The notes below the pieces were generated by a model that did not search any database, was not told the DNA's origin, and saw only the letters and a program-made list of their open reading frames with translations. Position numbers and translations under genes: made by a program. A DNA stretch of 64,000 nucleotides from Auanema rhodensis (taxonomy: Eukaryota; Nematoda; Chromadorea; Rhabditida; Rhabditidae), in contig OZ059899.1 of the NCBI GenBank assembly GCA_964057225.1, positions 12,338,001-12,402,000 on the forward strand, read 5' to 3'. Each line of letters begins with the position of its first letter. Positions within the stretch are counted from its first letter, which is position 1. This document shows, piece after piece, positions 12,889 through 25,700 of the stretch.

Positions 12889-15800
12889 GAATCCTTTTAT
12901 TATATAAAATATTTTGATATATACGAAGGGTCGACAAGAACCATTTGAGCATCAAGAGTTTCAACAGACAACAGGTGAGATGGCCGAGCGGTCTAAGGCG
13001 CTGGTTTAAGGCACCAGTCTCATCGGAGGCGTGCGTTCGAATCCCACTCTCATCAGAATCCTTTTATTATATAAAACAGTTTGATATATACGAAGGGTCG
13101 ACAAGAACCATTTGAACATCAAGAGTTTCAACTGACAACAGGTGAGATGGCCGAGCGGTCTAAGGCGCTGGTTTAAGGCACCAGTCTCTTCGGAGGCGTG
13201 GGTTCGAATCCCACTCTCATCAGAATCCTTTTATTGTATAAAACTTTTTGATATATACGAAGGGTCGATCGGGATCATTTGATTATCAAGAGTTTCAACA
13301 GACAACAGGTGAGATGGCCGAGCGGTCTAAGGCGCTGGTTTAAGGCACCAGTCTCTTCGGAGGCGTGGGTTCGAATCCCACTCTCATCAGAATCCTTTTA
13401 TTGTATAAAACTTTTTGATTTATACGAAGGGTCGATCGGGATCATTTGATTATCAAGAGTTTCAACAGACAACAGGTGAGATGGCCGAGCGGTCTAAGGC
13501 GCTGGTTTAAGGCACCAGTCTCTTCGGAGGCGTGGGTTCGAATCCCACTCTCATCAGAATCCTTTTATTATATAAAACATTTTGATATATACGAAGGGTC
13601 GACAAGAACCATTTGAGCATCAAGAGTTTCAACAGACAACAGGTGAGATGGCCGAGCGGTCTAAGGCGCTGGTTTAAGGCACCAGTCTCTTCGGAGGCGT
13701 GGGTTCGAATCCCACTCTCATCAGAATCCTTTTATTATATAAAACATTTTGATATATACGAAGGGTCGATCGGGATCATTTGTTTATCAAGAGTTTCAAC
13801 AGACAACAGGTGAGATGGCCGAGCGGTCTAAGGCGCTGGTTTAAGGCACCAGTCTCTTCGGAGGCGTGGGTTCGAATCCCACTCTCATCAGAATCCTTTT
13901 ATTATATAAAACATTTTGTTATATACGAAGTGTCGACAAGAACCATTTGAGCATCAAGAGTTTCAACAGACAACAGGTGAGATGGCCGAGCGGTCTAAGG
14001 CGCTGGTTTAAGGCACCAGTCTCTTCGGAGGCGTGGGTTCGAATCCCACTCTCATCAGAATCCTTTTATTGTATAAAACATTTTGATATATACGAAGGGT
14101 CGACAAGAACCATTTGAGCATCAAGAGTTTCAACTGACAACAGGTGAGATGGCCGAGCGGTCTAAGGCGCTGGTTTAAGGCACCAGTCTCTTCGGAGGCG
14201 TGGGTTCGAATCCCACTCTCATCAGAATCCTTTTATTGTATAAAACTTTTTGATATATACGAAGGGTCGATCGGGATCATTTGATTATCAAGAGTTTCAA
14301 CAGACAACAGGTGAGATGGCCGAGCGGTCTAAGGCGCTGGTTTAAGGCACCAGTCTCTTCGGAGGCGTGGGTTCGAATCCCACTCTCATCAGAATCCTTT
14401 TATTGTATAAAACTTTTTGATATATACGAAGGGTCGATCGGGATCATTTGATTATCAAGAGTTTCAACAGACAACAGGTGAGATGGCCGAGCGGTCTAAG
14501 GCGCTGGTTTAAGGCACCAGTCTCTTCGGAGGCGTGGGTTCGAATCCCACTCTCATCAGAATCCTTTTATTGTATAAAACTTTTTGATATATACGAAGGG
14601 TCGATCGGGATCATTTGATTATCAAGAGTTTCAACAGACAACAGGTGAGATGGCCGAGCGGTCTAAGGCGCTGGTTTAAGGCACCAGTCTCTTCGGAGGC
14701 GTGGGTTCGAATCCCACTCTCATCAGAATCCTTTTATTGTATAAAACATTTTGATATATACGAAGGGTCGACAAGAACCATTTGAGCATCAAGAGTTTCA
14801 ACAGACAACAGGTGAGATGGCCGAGCGGTCTAAGGCGCTGGTTTAAGGCACCAGTCTCTTCGGAGGCGTGGGTTCGAATCCCACTCTCATCAGAATCCTT
14901 TTATTATATAAAACATTTTGATATATACGAAGGGTCGACAAGAACCATTTGAGCATCAAGAGTTTCAACAGACAACAGGTGAGATGCCCGAGCGGTCTAA
15001 GGCGCTGGTTTAAGGCACCAGTCTCTTCGGAGGCGTGGGTTCGAATCCCACTCTCATCAGAATCCTTTTATTATATAAAACATTTTGATATATACGAAGG
15101 GTCGACAAGAACCATTTGAGCATCAAGAGTTTCAACAGACAACAGGTGAGATGGCCGAGCGGTCTAAGGCGCTGGTTTAAGGCACCAGTCTCTTCGGAGG
15201 CGTGGGTTCGAATCCCACTCTCATCAGAATCCTTTTATTATATAAAACATTTTGATATATACGAAGGGTCGACAAGAACCATTTGAGCATCAAGAGTTTC
15301 AACAGACAACAGGTGAGATGGCCGAGCGGTCTAAGGCGCTGGTTTAAGGCACCAGTCTCTTCGGAGGCGTGGGTTCGAATCCCACTCTCATCAGAATCCT
15401 TTTATTATATAAAACATTTTGATATATACGAAGGGTCGACAAGAACCATTTGAGCATCAAGAGTTTCAACAGACAACAGGTGAGATGCCCGAGCGGTCTA
15501 AGGCGCTGGTTTAAGGCACCAGTCTCTTCGGAGGCGTGGGTTCGAATCCCACTCTCATCAGAATCCTTTTATTATATAAAACATTTTGATATATACGAAG
15601 GGTCGACAAGAACCATTTGAGCATCAAGAGTTTCAACAGACAACAGGTGAGATGGCCGAGCGGTCTAAGGCGCTGGTTTAAGGCACCAGTCTCTTCGGAG
15701 GCGTGGGTTCGAATCCCACTCTCATCAGAATCCTTTTATTATATAAAACATTTTGATATATACGAAGGGTCGACAAGAACCATTTGATTATCAACAGTTT

Positions 15801-17315
15801 CAACAGACAACAGGTGAGATGGCCGAGCGGTCTAAGGCGCTGGTTTAAGGCACCAGTCTCTTCGGAGGCGTGGGTTCGAATCCCACTCTCATCAGAATCC
15901 TTTTATTATATAAAACATTTTGATATATACGAAGGGTCGACAAGAACCATTTGAGCATCAAGAGTTTCAACAGACAACAGGTGAGATGGCCGAGCGGTCT
16001 AAGGCGCTGGTTTAAGGCACCAGTCTCTTCGGAGGCGTGGGTTCGAATCCCACTCTCATCAGAATCCTTTTATTATATAAAACATTTTGATATATACGAA
16101 GGGTCGACAAGAACCATTTGAGCATCAAGAGTTTCAACAGACAACAGGTGAGATGGCCGAGCGGTCTAAGGCGCTGGTTTAAGGCACCAGTCTCTTCGGA
16201 GGCGTGGGTTCGAATCCCACTCTCATCAGAATCCTTTTATTGTATAAAACTTTTTGATATATACGAAGGGTCGATCGGGATCATTTGATTATCAAGAGTT
16301 TCAACAGACAACAGGTGAGATGGCCGAGCGGTCTAAGGCGCTGGTTTAAGGCACCAGTCTCTTCGGAGGCGTGGGTTCGAATCCCACTCTCATCAGAATC
16401 CTTTTATTATATAAAACATTTTGATATATACGAAGGGTCGACAAGAACCATTTGAGCATCAAGAGTTTCAACAGACAACAGGTGAGATGGCCGAGCGGTC
16501 TAATGCGCCGGTTTAAGGCACCAGTCTCTTCGGAGGCGTGGGTTCGAATCCCACTCTCATCAGAATCCTTTTATTATATAAAATATTTTGATATATACGA
16601 AGGGTCGACAAGAACCATTTGAGCATCAAGAGTTTCAACAGACAACAGGTGAGATGGCCGAGCGGTCTAAGGCGCTGGTTTAAGGCACCAGTCTCTTCGG
16701 AGGCGTGCGTTCGAATCCCACTCTCATCAGAATCCTTTTATTATATAAAACATTTTGATATATACGAAGGGTCGACAAGAACCATTTGAACATCAAGAGT
16801 TTCAACTGACAACAGGTGAGATGGCCGAGCGGTCTAAGGCGCTGGTTTAAGGCACCAGTCTCTTCGGAGGCGTGGGTTCGAATCCCACTCTCATCAGAAT
16901 CCTTTTATTGTATAAAACATTTTGATATATACGAAGGGTCGACAAGAACCATTTGAGCATCAAGAGTTTCAACAGACAACAGGTGAGATGGCCGAGCGGT
17001 CTAAGGCGCTGGTTTAAGGCACCAGTCTCTTCGGAGGCGTGGGTTCGAATCCCACTCTCATCAGAATCCTTTTATTATATAAAATATTTTGATATCTACG
17101 AAGTGTCGACAAGAACCATTTGAGCATCAAGAGTTTCAACAGACAACAGGTGAGATGGCCGAGCGGTCTAAGGCGCTGGTTTAAGGCACCAGTCTCTTCG
17201 GAGGCGTGGGTTCGAATCCCACTCTCATCAGAATCCTTTTATTGTATAAAACATTTTGATATATACGAAGGGTCGATCGGGATCATTTGATTATCAAGAG
17301 TTTCAACAGACAACA

Positions 17316-17397
17316 GGTGAGATGGCCGAGCGGTCTAAGGCGCTGGTTTAAGGCACCAGTCTCTTCGGAGGCGTGGGTTCGAATCCCACTCTCATCA
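17316..17397 (+). tRNA. tRNA-Leu(AAG) whose first terminator is broken
   Basis: The tRNA body is consensus, but the trailer reads CCTCTTATT instead of CCTTTTATT, so the usual T4 terminator is absent. The next T4 in the spacer would have to end transcription, giving a longer trailer. Confidence 0.8.
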
Positions 17398-19319
17398 GAA
17401 TCCTCTTATTATATAAAACATTTTGATATATACGAAGGGTCGACAAGAACCATTTGAGCATCAAGAGTTTCAACAGACAACAGGTGAGATGGCCGAGCGG
17501 TCTAAGGCGCTGGTTTAAGGCACCAGTCTCTTCGGAGGCGTGGGTTCGAATCCCACTCTCATCAGAATCCTTTTATTGTATAAAACATTTTGATATATAC
17601 GAAGGGTCGATCGGGATCATTTGATTATCAAGAGTTTCAACAGACAACAGGTGAGATGGCCGAGCGGTCTAAGGCGCTGGTTTAAGGCACCAGTCTCTTC
17701 GGAGGCGTGGGTTCGAATCCCACTCTCATCAGAATCCTTTTATTGTATAAAACATTTTGTTATATACGAAGTGTCGACAAGAACCATTTGAGCATCAAGA
17801 GTTTCAACAGACAACAGGTGAGATGGCCGAGCGGTCTAAGGCGCTGGTTTAAGGCACCAGTCTCTTCGGAGGCGTGGGTTCGAATCCCACTCTCATCAGA
17901 ATCCTTTTATTGTATAAAACATTTTGATATATACGAAGGGTCGATCGGGATCATTTGATTATCAAGAGTTTCAACAGACAACAGGTGAGATGGCCGAGCG
18001 GTCTAAGGCGCTGGTTTAAGGCACCAGTCTCTTCGGAGGCGTGGGTTCGAATCCCACTCTCATCAGAATCCTTTTATTATATAAAACATTTTGTTATATA
18101 CGAAGGGTCGATCGGGATCATTTGATTATCAAGAGTTTCAACAGACAACAGGTGAGATGGCCGAGCGGTCTAAGGCGCTGGTTTAAGGCACCAGTCTCTT
18201 CGGAGGCGTGGGTTCGAATCCCACTCTCATCAGAATCCTTTTATTATATAAAACATTTTGTTATATACGAAGTGTCGACAAGAACCATTTGAGCATCAAG
18301 AGTTTCAACAGACAACAGGTGAGATGGCCGAGCGGTCTAAGGCGCTGGTTTAAGGCACCAGTCTCTTCGGAGGCGTGGGTTCGAATCCCACTCTCATCAG
18401 AATCCTTTTATTGTATAAAACATTTTGATATATACGAAGGGTCGACAAGAACCATTTGAACATCAAGAGTTTCAACTGACAACAGGTGAGATGGCCGAGC
18501 GGTCTAAGGCGCTGGTTTAAGGCACCAGTCTCTTCGGAGGCGTGGGTTCGAATCCCACTCTCATCAGAATCCTTTTATTATATAAAACATTTTGATATCT
18601 ACGAAGGGTCGACAAGAACCATTTGAGCATCAAGAGTTTCAACAGACAACAGGTGAGATGGCCGAGCGGTCTAAGGCGCTGGTTTAAGGCACCAGTCTCT
18701 TCGGAGGCGTGGGTTCGAATCCCACTCTCATCAGAATCCTTTTATTGTATAAAACATTTTGATATATACGAAGGGTCGATCGGGATCATTTGATTATCAA
18801 GAGTTTCAACAGACAACAGGTGAGATGGCCGAGCGGTCTAAGGCGCTGGTTTAAGGCACCAGTCTCTTCGGAGGCGTGGGTTCGAATCCCACTCTCATCA
18901 GAATCCTTTTATTGTATAAAACATTTTGATATATACGAAGGGTCGACAAGAACCATTTGAGCATCAAGAGTTTCAACAGACAACAGGTGAGATGGCCGAG
19001 CGGTCTAAGGCGCTGGTTTAAGGCACCAGTCTCTTCGGAGGCGTGGGTTCGAATCCCACTCTCATCAGAATCCTTTTATTGTATAAAACATTTTGATATA
19101 TACGAAGGGTCGATCGGGATCATTTGAGCATCAAGAGTTTCAACAGACAACAGGTGAGATGGCCGAGCGGTCTAAGGCGCTGGTTTAAGGCACCAGTCTC
19201 TTCGGAGGCGTGGGTTCGAATCCCACTCTCATCAGAATCCTTTTATTATATAAAATATTTTGTTATCTACGAAGGGTCGACAAGAACCATTTGAGCATCA
19301 AGAGTTTCAACAGACAACA

Positions 19320-19401
19320 GGTGAGATGGCCGAGCGGTCTAAGGCGCTGGTTTAAGGCACCAGTCTCTTCGGAGGCGTGGGTTTGAATCCCACTCTCATC
19401 A
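19320..19401 (+). tRNA. tRNA-Leu(AAG) with box B knocked out (GGTTTGAATCC)
   Basis: The invariant C of the T loop (C56) is T, which breaks both box B and the universal tertiary pair of C56 with a D-loop G. The same change is at 33192, 34194 and 36031 in block 2. These copies are probably poorly transcribed or unstable. Confidence 0.85.
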
Positions 19402-20154
19402 GAATCCTTTTATTATATAAAATATTTTGATATCTACGAAGGGTCGACAAGAACCATTTGAGCATCAAGAGTTTCAACAGACAACAGGTGAGATGGCCGA
19501 GCGGTCTAAGGCGCTGGTTTAAGGCACCAGTCTCTTCGGAGGCGTGGGTTCGAATCCCACTCTCATCAGAATCCTTTTATTGTATAAAACATTTTGATAT
19601 ATACGAAGGGTCGATCGGGATCATTTGATTATCAAGAGTTTCAACAGACAACAGGTGAGATGGCCGAGCGGTCTAAGGCGCTGGTTTAAGGCACCAGTCT
19701 CTTCGGAGGCGTGGGTTCGAATCCCACTCTCATCAGAATCCTTTTATTATATAAAACATTTTGATATCTACGAAGGGTCGACAAGAACCATTTGAGCATC
19801 AAGAGTTTCAACAGACAACAGGTGAGATGGCCGAGCGGTCTAAGGCGCTGGTTTAAGGCACCAGTCTCTTCGGAGGCGTGGGTTCGAATCCCACTCTCAT
19901 CAGAATCCTTTTATTGTATAAAACATTTTGATATATACGAAGGGTCGATCGGGATCATTTGATTATCAAGAGTTTCAACAGATAACAGGTGAGATGGCCG
20001 AGCGGTCTAAGGCGCTGGTTTAAGGCACCAGTCTCTTCGGAGGCGTGGGTTCGAATCCCACTCTCATCAGAATCCTTTTATTGTATAAAACATTTTGATA
20101 TATACGAAGGGTCGATCGGGATCATTTGATTATCAAGAGTTTCAACAGACAACA

Positions 20155-20236
20155 GGTGAGATGGCCGAGCGGTCTAAGGCGCTGGTTTAAGGCACCAGTC
20201 TCTTCGGAGGCGTGGGTTCGAATCCCACTCTCATCA
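20155..20236 (+). tRNA. tRNA-Leu(AAG), last copy before element A
   Basis: This is a consensus copy. Element A starts only 10 nt beyond its 3' end, inside the terminator, so the T-run next to this gene is one copy of the 4-bp target duplication. Confidence 0.95.
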
Positions 20237-20246
20237 GAATCTTTTT

Positions 20247-20591
20247 CGTTCCGTTATGCTCCTGCGTCGATAATATAAACCATTGTAGTTTATACTATGA
20301 CGCGCATAGTATTCCTTGGTGTAGCGGTAAGGAATAAAGAGCATAAGGTCAATCATAAGATAAAAGAGAGAAAGATTTATTGGCATGAAACTACAACAAT
20401 AATATACAAAGATAAAGATACAATACAATAAGATAAATATAAGTATAAAGACTAAACTACAAGCCGTCCATGAGCTTGCTAAGAGGCGAACTCCCGACCA
20501 AGGGAACGAGGGAAGGCGGAGCCATTCCTCGGTCCTCTGGTCGTCTGGCTCTAACCCTTCAGCTACATATATGGGGAGTCCGAATGGAACG
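20247..20591 (-). repeat. 3' LTR of element A
   Basis: This is identical to 31766-32110 over 345 bp as read. On the - strand it runs CGTTCC to GGAACG and contains AATAAA at 20381-20376. It overlaps no real gene; the 60-aa ORF inside it is not supported. Confidence 0.95.
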
Positions 20592-20613
20592 TGCCCTTTT
20601 TCAAAGATTTTTC
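20592..20613 (-). other. polypurine tract region of element A
   Basis: On the - strand, purine-rich sequence ending GAAAAAGGGCA abuts the 3' LTR. This is the expected place for plus-strand DNA priming. Element B has AAAAAATGGCA at the same place (39790-39800). Confidence 0.65.
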
Positions 20614-21287
20614 GCGTCCGCGCGATATAAAGTGTTTTTAGTGTATATGTAGCTGAGTTTTAGAGTCTAGGAGTTTACAAATAAAATTAAAAGTTTTAAA
20701 ATCTACATGTAGAAAGATATATAAATAGTTTTAATAGGATTCTTTATGGTATTAAGATAGAATTTGAATACAATAATAGGTTTTACGTTATTTTGTAACG
20801 GAGGATTAGAAAATAAATTTAGTCACTGTAGTACTGTAATAAAAAAAAATTTTCTTTGTTTCATGAATGTGTGATTTATGTGAGACAATAAGGAATTATT
20901 AAACATTTCGCGTACATGGTTACTCGTATCCTAATGATGATGGGGATAATTTTAGTTAATAATTTACTCGTCTCCATATGTCTCTCTAAATGAATCCTTG
21001 AGTACTAATGGAGGCTACCACTCAGATGGGGTGTGGCTTAGGCGCCTGCCAATGTTCGTCTCTTCTTGGAGATACATGTGGAGCTCAGTTTAGCGCAAAA
21101 TATTATCTCTATCGGTCGTATAGGATTACGGTAGCCATTTATTTCTATTATATTCTCACTTATTCCTTAGTTTTGGTTGTTTACTCACTTAATCTCTCAT
21201 CAAAAAGTTTTCTAATTCACCGTTACTTTCATTTTACAATTTACAGAAAAGAAAAGAATGTATATAAAGTTATTTCTTGTCGTCTTT
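20614..21287 (-). other. 3' untranslated part of element A
   Basis: About 0.67 kb between the integrase stop and the polypurine tract. It is AT-rich and I see no supported gene on either strand. Confidence 0.5.
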
Positions 21288-22757
21288 TCATGCTTTCTCT
21301 TTTTGATTTTTCATCCGTGGTAACCATAATTCATCTCCATCTTCGTTCTCTGATTCCGGTTCGCTATCGGTGTTATCTTGCTCGTTTCTTTTGATCACTC
21401 TTAGTATCTCTATATCGCTGTCCTCTTCTTCTTCTTCGTAATTGTTGCGTGTATTAGAGCGGGTATTGTGAGTGATATTTTGAGTCGCGTTTGAGAAGAG
21501 TTTGAGATTATCCTTGTGGATATCTTGTATCTTTCCTGATGAATTCCTTATCTGCACCTTGGATCCTTGTACGTTAATAACTTCGTAAGGTCCGTCATAG
21601 CTTTTCCTCAGTTTCTGACCAATTTTATGTGACTTTATTGTTGTCATCACCATGTCGCCGGGTTGAATGTTCCTTTCGTGCGTCCTTTGTGTTCTATCCT
21701 TCTTCTTTCTGGCGTTTTCTTGGTTTTGGGCGATACGTTCACGTATTATTTGGTCTATTTTCATCATTTGAGGTCTTCTCGTGAGTAATTCTTCCGAAAT
21801 CTCTTTGATTTTTGTTATGGTTCCCGGTAATTCGGCATCAATTTTCATTCTGCATTCTTTTCCAAAAAGTGCTACGTATGGGGCTATGCCTGTTGTAGCA
21901 TGCTGAATGTTATTGATAGCGAATGTAATTTTCGGCAATACGCTATCCCAGTCGCTTAGATCTTCCTTCAAGTAGTGTGTTAATCCTTCCTCAAGAGTTC
22001 TGTGTAGTCTTTCGACTTGTCCGTTTGAGTTCTTTTGGTGAGGAAGGGTGGGTTCATGTTGAATTCCCAGTTTTGTACACATTTCTTCAAACTTTTGAGA
22101 TACAAAATTAGATCCTCTATCGGTGATCAGTCGATGAGGCGGTCCGTATATGTATACAAAGTTGCGTAGAAATCTGTCAATTGTTATTTCTGTCGTAATT
22201 TGCGGTACTGCTATCGTTGTTGACCATTTAGTAAAAGCATCCTGGATGGTAATAACGTAAGTACAATTCCTTTTTGACGGGGGAAAAGGTCCCATTACAT
22301 CCATATGAACTCGTTCAAAAGGCTTGGTCGGTATTTCAAATTGACCTATTGGCTGTACTGTCATAGAATGTGGGTCCTTCTTCCTTTGTGCGCATTTAAT
22401 GCAGTTTTTGATATATATCATGATATCATTTTGCATGTTGGTCCAATAAAATCTCCGTAGGATAGCTTCTTTAGTTTTATTAATTCCTTGATGCGCTGCG
22501 ATTGTAGGATCTTCGTGAAATAATTCTATTATCTCGTCCTTGATTGGATGATCTTGTGGCACAACGATTGCAGGATGTGGTTTCTTGTCTGTTGGTTTTG
22601 TGTAGAGTAATCCATTTATAACGCAATATCTATCGTTAGAGACCATTTTCTTTTGCGTTCTATATTCGATGTCCGCGATTGTTTTCTTTATCCATAGAGT
22701 ATTTTGTTGAATTTCTTTTATAGCAGGTGTATCAATAGTATTTATTCTGATCGATTC
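21288..22757 (-). pseudogene. integrase portion of element A, cut off from pol by deletion
   Basis: The reading frame enters at about 22757 and stops at 21288. Counting from the ATG at 22646 (452 aa), the zinc-binding region has H44, H52, C82 and C85. The catalytic core has D116, D176 and E212, exactly the D,D(35)E spacing (motifs HMDVMGPF, ITDRGSNF, NSNGQVERL). A basic, then acidic C-terminal tail follows (PRMKNQKEKA end). All catalytic residues are present. The frame differs from the upstream polyprotein, so no Gag-Pol fusion would include integrase in this copy. Whether the internal ATG yields separate integrase is unknown. Its C-terminal part aligns with the fragment in element B (KIQD-HKDNL, NTRSNT, DSDIEI). 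Confidence 0.9.
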
Positions 22758-25700
22758 TGCGTTCCCAGTATGTATGTGCGAAATTGATTCAGTGCGTATA
22801 CTAACCCTAAGGCTTCAATTTCGATTGGTGCGTAATTGCGTTCCGCTTTTACCAGTTTTCTGCTGGCAAATGCGATAGGATGAAGATGCTTCAATGGTTG
22901 CGTGGGATCTTCTGGTTGCAATAATACTGCGCCCACTGCTATGTTGCTGCCGTCACTCTCGATAATGAATAATCGATCAGATTTTGGTGGACTTAATACG
23001 GGCGCTTGGGTGAGACTTCTTTTTAATCGATCTACAGCTTCCTGATGTTGCTTTTCCCAAGCGAATTCGGTATCCGTCTTTGTCAAATCGTACAATGGGC
23101 TTGCGATACTTGCAAAATCTTTAATGAATTTGCGAAAAAATCCAACCATTCCTAAGAATGCGCGAACGCCTGTTGCGTTCTTTGGTGCCGGATATTCTTG
23201 TATCGCAGCCACTTTTTGAGGGTCCGGTTTTATTCCTTCTCTTCCAATAATTAATCCGAGAAATTTTACTTCTGGTTGAGCAAAGGCACATTTCTTTAAC
23301 TTAATTTTCATTCCCAAACTTTCGACCGCGTATAATAATTCGTCGATATCTTCAAGGTGTTGCTTTCTTGTATCAGAGATTATCAGCAGATCGTCCAAGT
23401 ATACAAATAATTTGCAAGAGCATTTACTTTGCAAATATCTTACTGCTGTTTGAAAAGTATGAGGGGCTCCACAGAGACCCATAGGCATTCTTTTATATTG
23501 ATACGTGCCTGATGTTGTTGTAAATGCTGTTAAAGGACGATCAGATTTACGTAGTGATATTTGAAAAAATCCTGATACTAAATCAAAGTTTGAGAAGAAT
23601 TGAGCTCCAGCTGCCATGTCAACTATATCCGATATGCTTGGTATAACGTATGTTTGTTTACGCGTGACACTATTGAGGGCTCGAAAATCTGTCACGAACC
23701 TATATGTCTCATCCTTCTTCTTCACTAGCACAGCAGGGCTATTGAAGAGGGATGTAGAGGGTTCGATTATGCCTTGCTCTAGCATTTCTTTTACTTGCTT
23801 TTCCACTTCTTCCTGTTTACCAAGTGGAATCCTCGTTATTCTTGACCTTGGCATGTCCATATCCGATCTTAGTGGAATTGTATGCTCAATGGGTCCTTTA
23901 AATAGACCTATCTTCCTATCTTCATTAAGAAAGGCCTCACGATGGTTCTTAACTATGTTTGTGAGCTCGTGCTTGTCTTCATTATTCAAATCTGCTTTAT
24001 CCAGATTAAGGTCATTCATAAAATTTCTTGGAAAGTGGGGTAATTTATTCTCCCAATCTGCTTCTGGTGGAATATATGGTTGCATAGGGTCTTCTTGTAT
24101 TGTTTGCCAGCTTGGTACTTCTCCTATTGTTGCCTGCCCTATGACTGAATTAGCTTCCATAGCTAATGTTTTGTCCGTATTGTTACGGAAAACTACATAT
24201 ACTCCACTTGTCTCACGGAAAGCTGTTGGATAACTTGAAGCTAATGCATTTCCGTTGTCCCCTAAGATTACCACTTCGTTTGATTTGAGTGGTCTATCAG
24301 CTTTGATTGGAATAGTGGACTCTTCATCGGGTTGTATGATTCTTTTCTTCAAATTGATGATATTTACTGTTATTGCCGTTTGTTTAATGGCGTCCTGTTC
24401 AATTAAAGGGAGTGCGTAATTTCCGATCTCTAGCATCTTTTTCGATGGTTTTAAACTGACATCAATGTTTTCACTGTCGAGCGTGCTCATAAAGTCCATC
24501 CCAATAAGAGCAGGGGCTGGGCAATCACAGTCATTTGAGACCAAAAAGGTATGTTCTATCTCATAGCCAGCAATTTCGATGTTTAAATTTATTTTTCCGT
24601 ATAATGTAAACGTTGTTTTGTTTGCTGCCATTGCCACTAATCGTCGCTTTTTGACGTGTTGAGCCATGTTCAGGTATTTTAATGTCGATAGCCTGACATA
24701 TGAGACTGACGAGCCTGAATCCCATAAAGCTAATATCAGCTTATCTTCTACTGATATATAGATAAGTGGTAGCTTTGTTTCTTTTGATTTAATAAAAGCA
24801 ATAAATGGTATTGCTAGTGGAATGAATGTTACGAGCGCCGGGTAATACTGCTTCATTATATTTTCTGGCATTGGTTGGTCTGGGCGGCTAACGAGTTCTA
24901 ATGTTTCCTCGTAGCCTGGGGGCTCGTTGTCTGCTCTTTGAATATGCATGACTGGTAGTGGCATTGCTTTGAAAAAGTAAAATTTTCCGGCAAAGATGGT
25001 AATTATGATTGCTGCAATGATTAGAACAGTAGATCCTATTAATATTAAGGTTCTTTCAATTGTCCCCATTAAGAATTGTTTTATGCTATTCCCGGCTGTA
25101 GTTGTGAACTCAGTTGCTTTCGAAATATAATCGCTGCCCTTTTTCAAAAGAATAAAGGCTGACGTTATCTTTGGGTCGTTGTGAATCGTATTTAGTACGT
25201 GATTTTGTCGTATTGAAGCTAAACTAGCTCCATACGCTATTGCGGTAGTCATTGAATAGACTCTTGATGAAAGATTAGTATAAAGATGAGCACCTGTAAA
25301 TTTTAAAGGCGTAACTTTATGTTGGTGAGCTCCATCAAAAAGTGTGATGGGATTGACTTCCACAGACCCATTAATGTTCATCCATTCCCCGTTTTTCTCA
25401 TAAATATCAGTTGGTACGTGTTCGCAGTCGATTTCTTTCCCGTACGAGAGTAAATCTCTTGATCCCGGTGCTGCGAAATATAATTTGTTGTCTTCGGTTG
25501 TTACTGGTGTCTCTAAGTAACATGTTTCATTGATTTTATGAGAGTGGTGAACGGTTTTAGGCTCTATTGGAAGGCATATGTGAACATGAACTATTTCGCT
25601 GCCCACGAAACGCGCTGCTATGTCTTCTCTGCCAAGGATTGTTCTCATTGCTATGGTTGGCTCTATTTGGAGAATTGAACGCCACAATTCGAGATATCTA

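Larger units (their letters stand above)
2286..20236 (+). repeat. tRNA-Leu(AAG) tandem array, block 1: 108 copies x 167 bp
   Basis: tRNA genes start at 2286 + 167k for k = 0 to 107, each 82 bp. The distance from first to last start is 17869 = 107 x 167, so I infer no net indel; spot checks at k = 7, 20, 50 and 80 land exactly. All copies are on the + strand. Spacers fall into two main types, one with GATCGGGATC then TTGATTATC, the other with GACAAGAACC then TTGAGCATC, plus minor hybrids. A TATAAAA-like stretch (about 78 bp upstream of the next tRNA) and a GATATATAC stretch recur in nearly every spacer. Rare variants recur at fixed multiples of 167 bp, showing block duplication. Confidence 0.95.

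Noticed and set aside
20470..20652. 60-aa and related 89-aa ORFs beginning MSLLRGELPTKGTR (also 51037 and 54384)
   Set aside because: They lie inside LTR sequence and run into unrelated DNA in each copy (element interior or MITE), so the frame is not conserved.
23616..24233. 205-aa ORF on the + strand
   Set aside because: Exact antisense of the RT/protease coding region of element A; no start context or splice signals and composition of a shadow frame.
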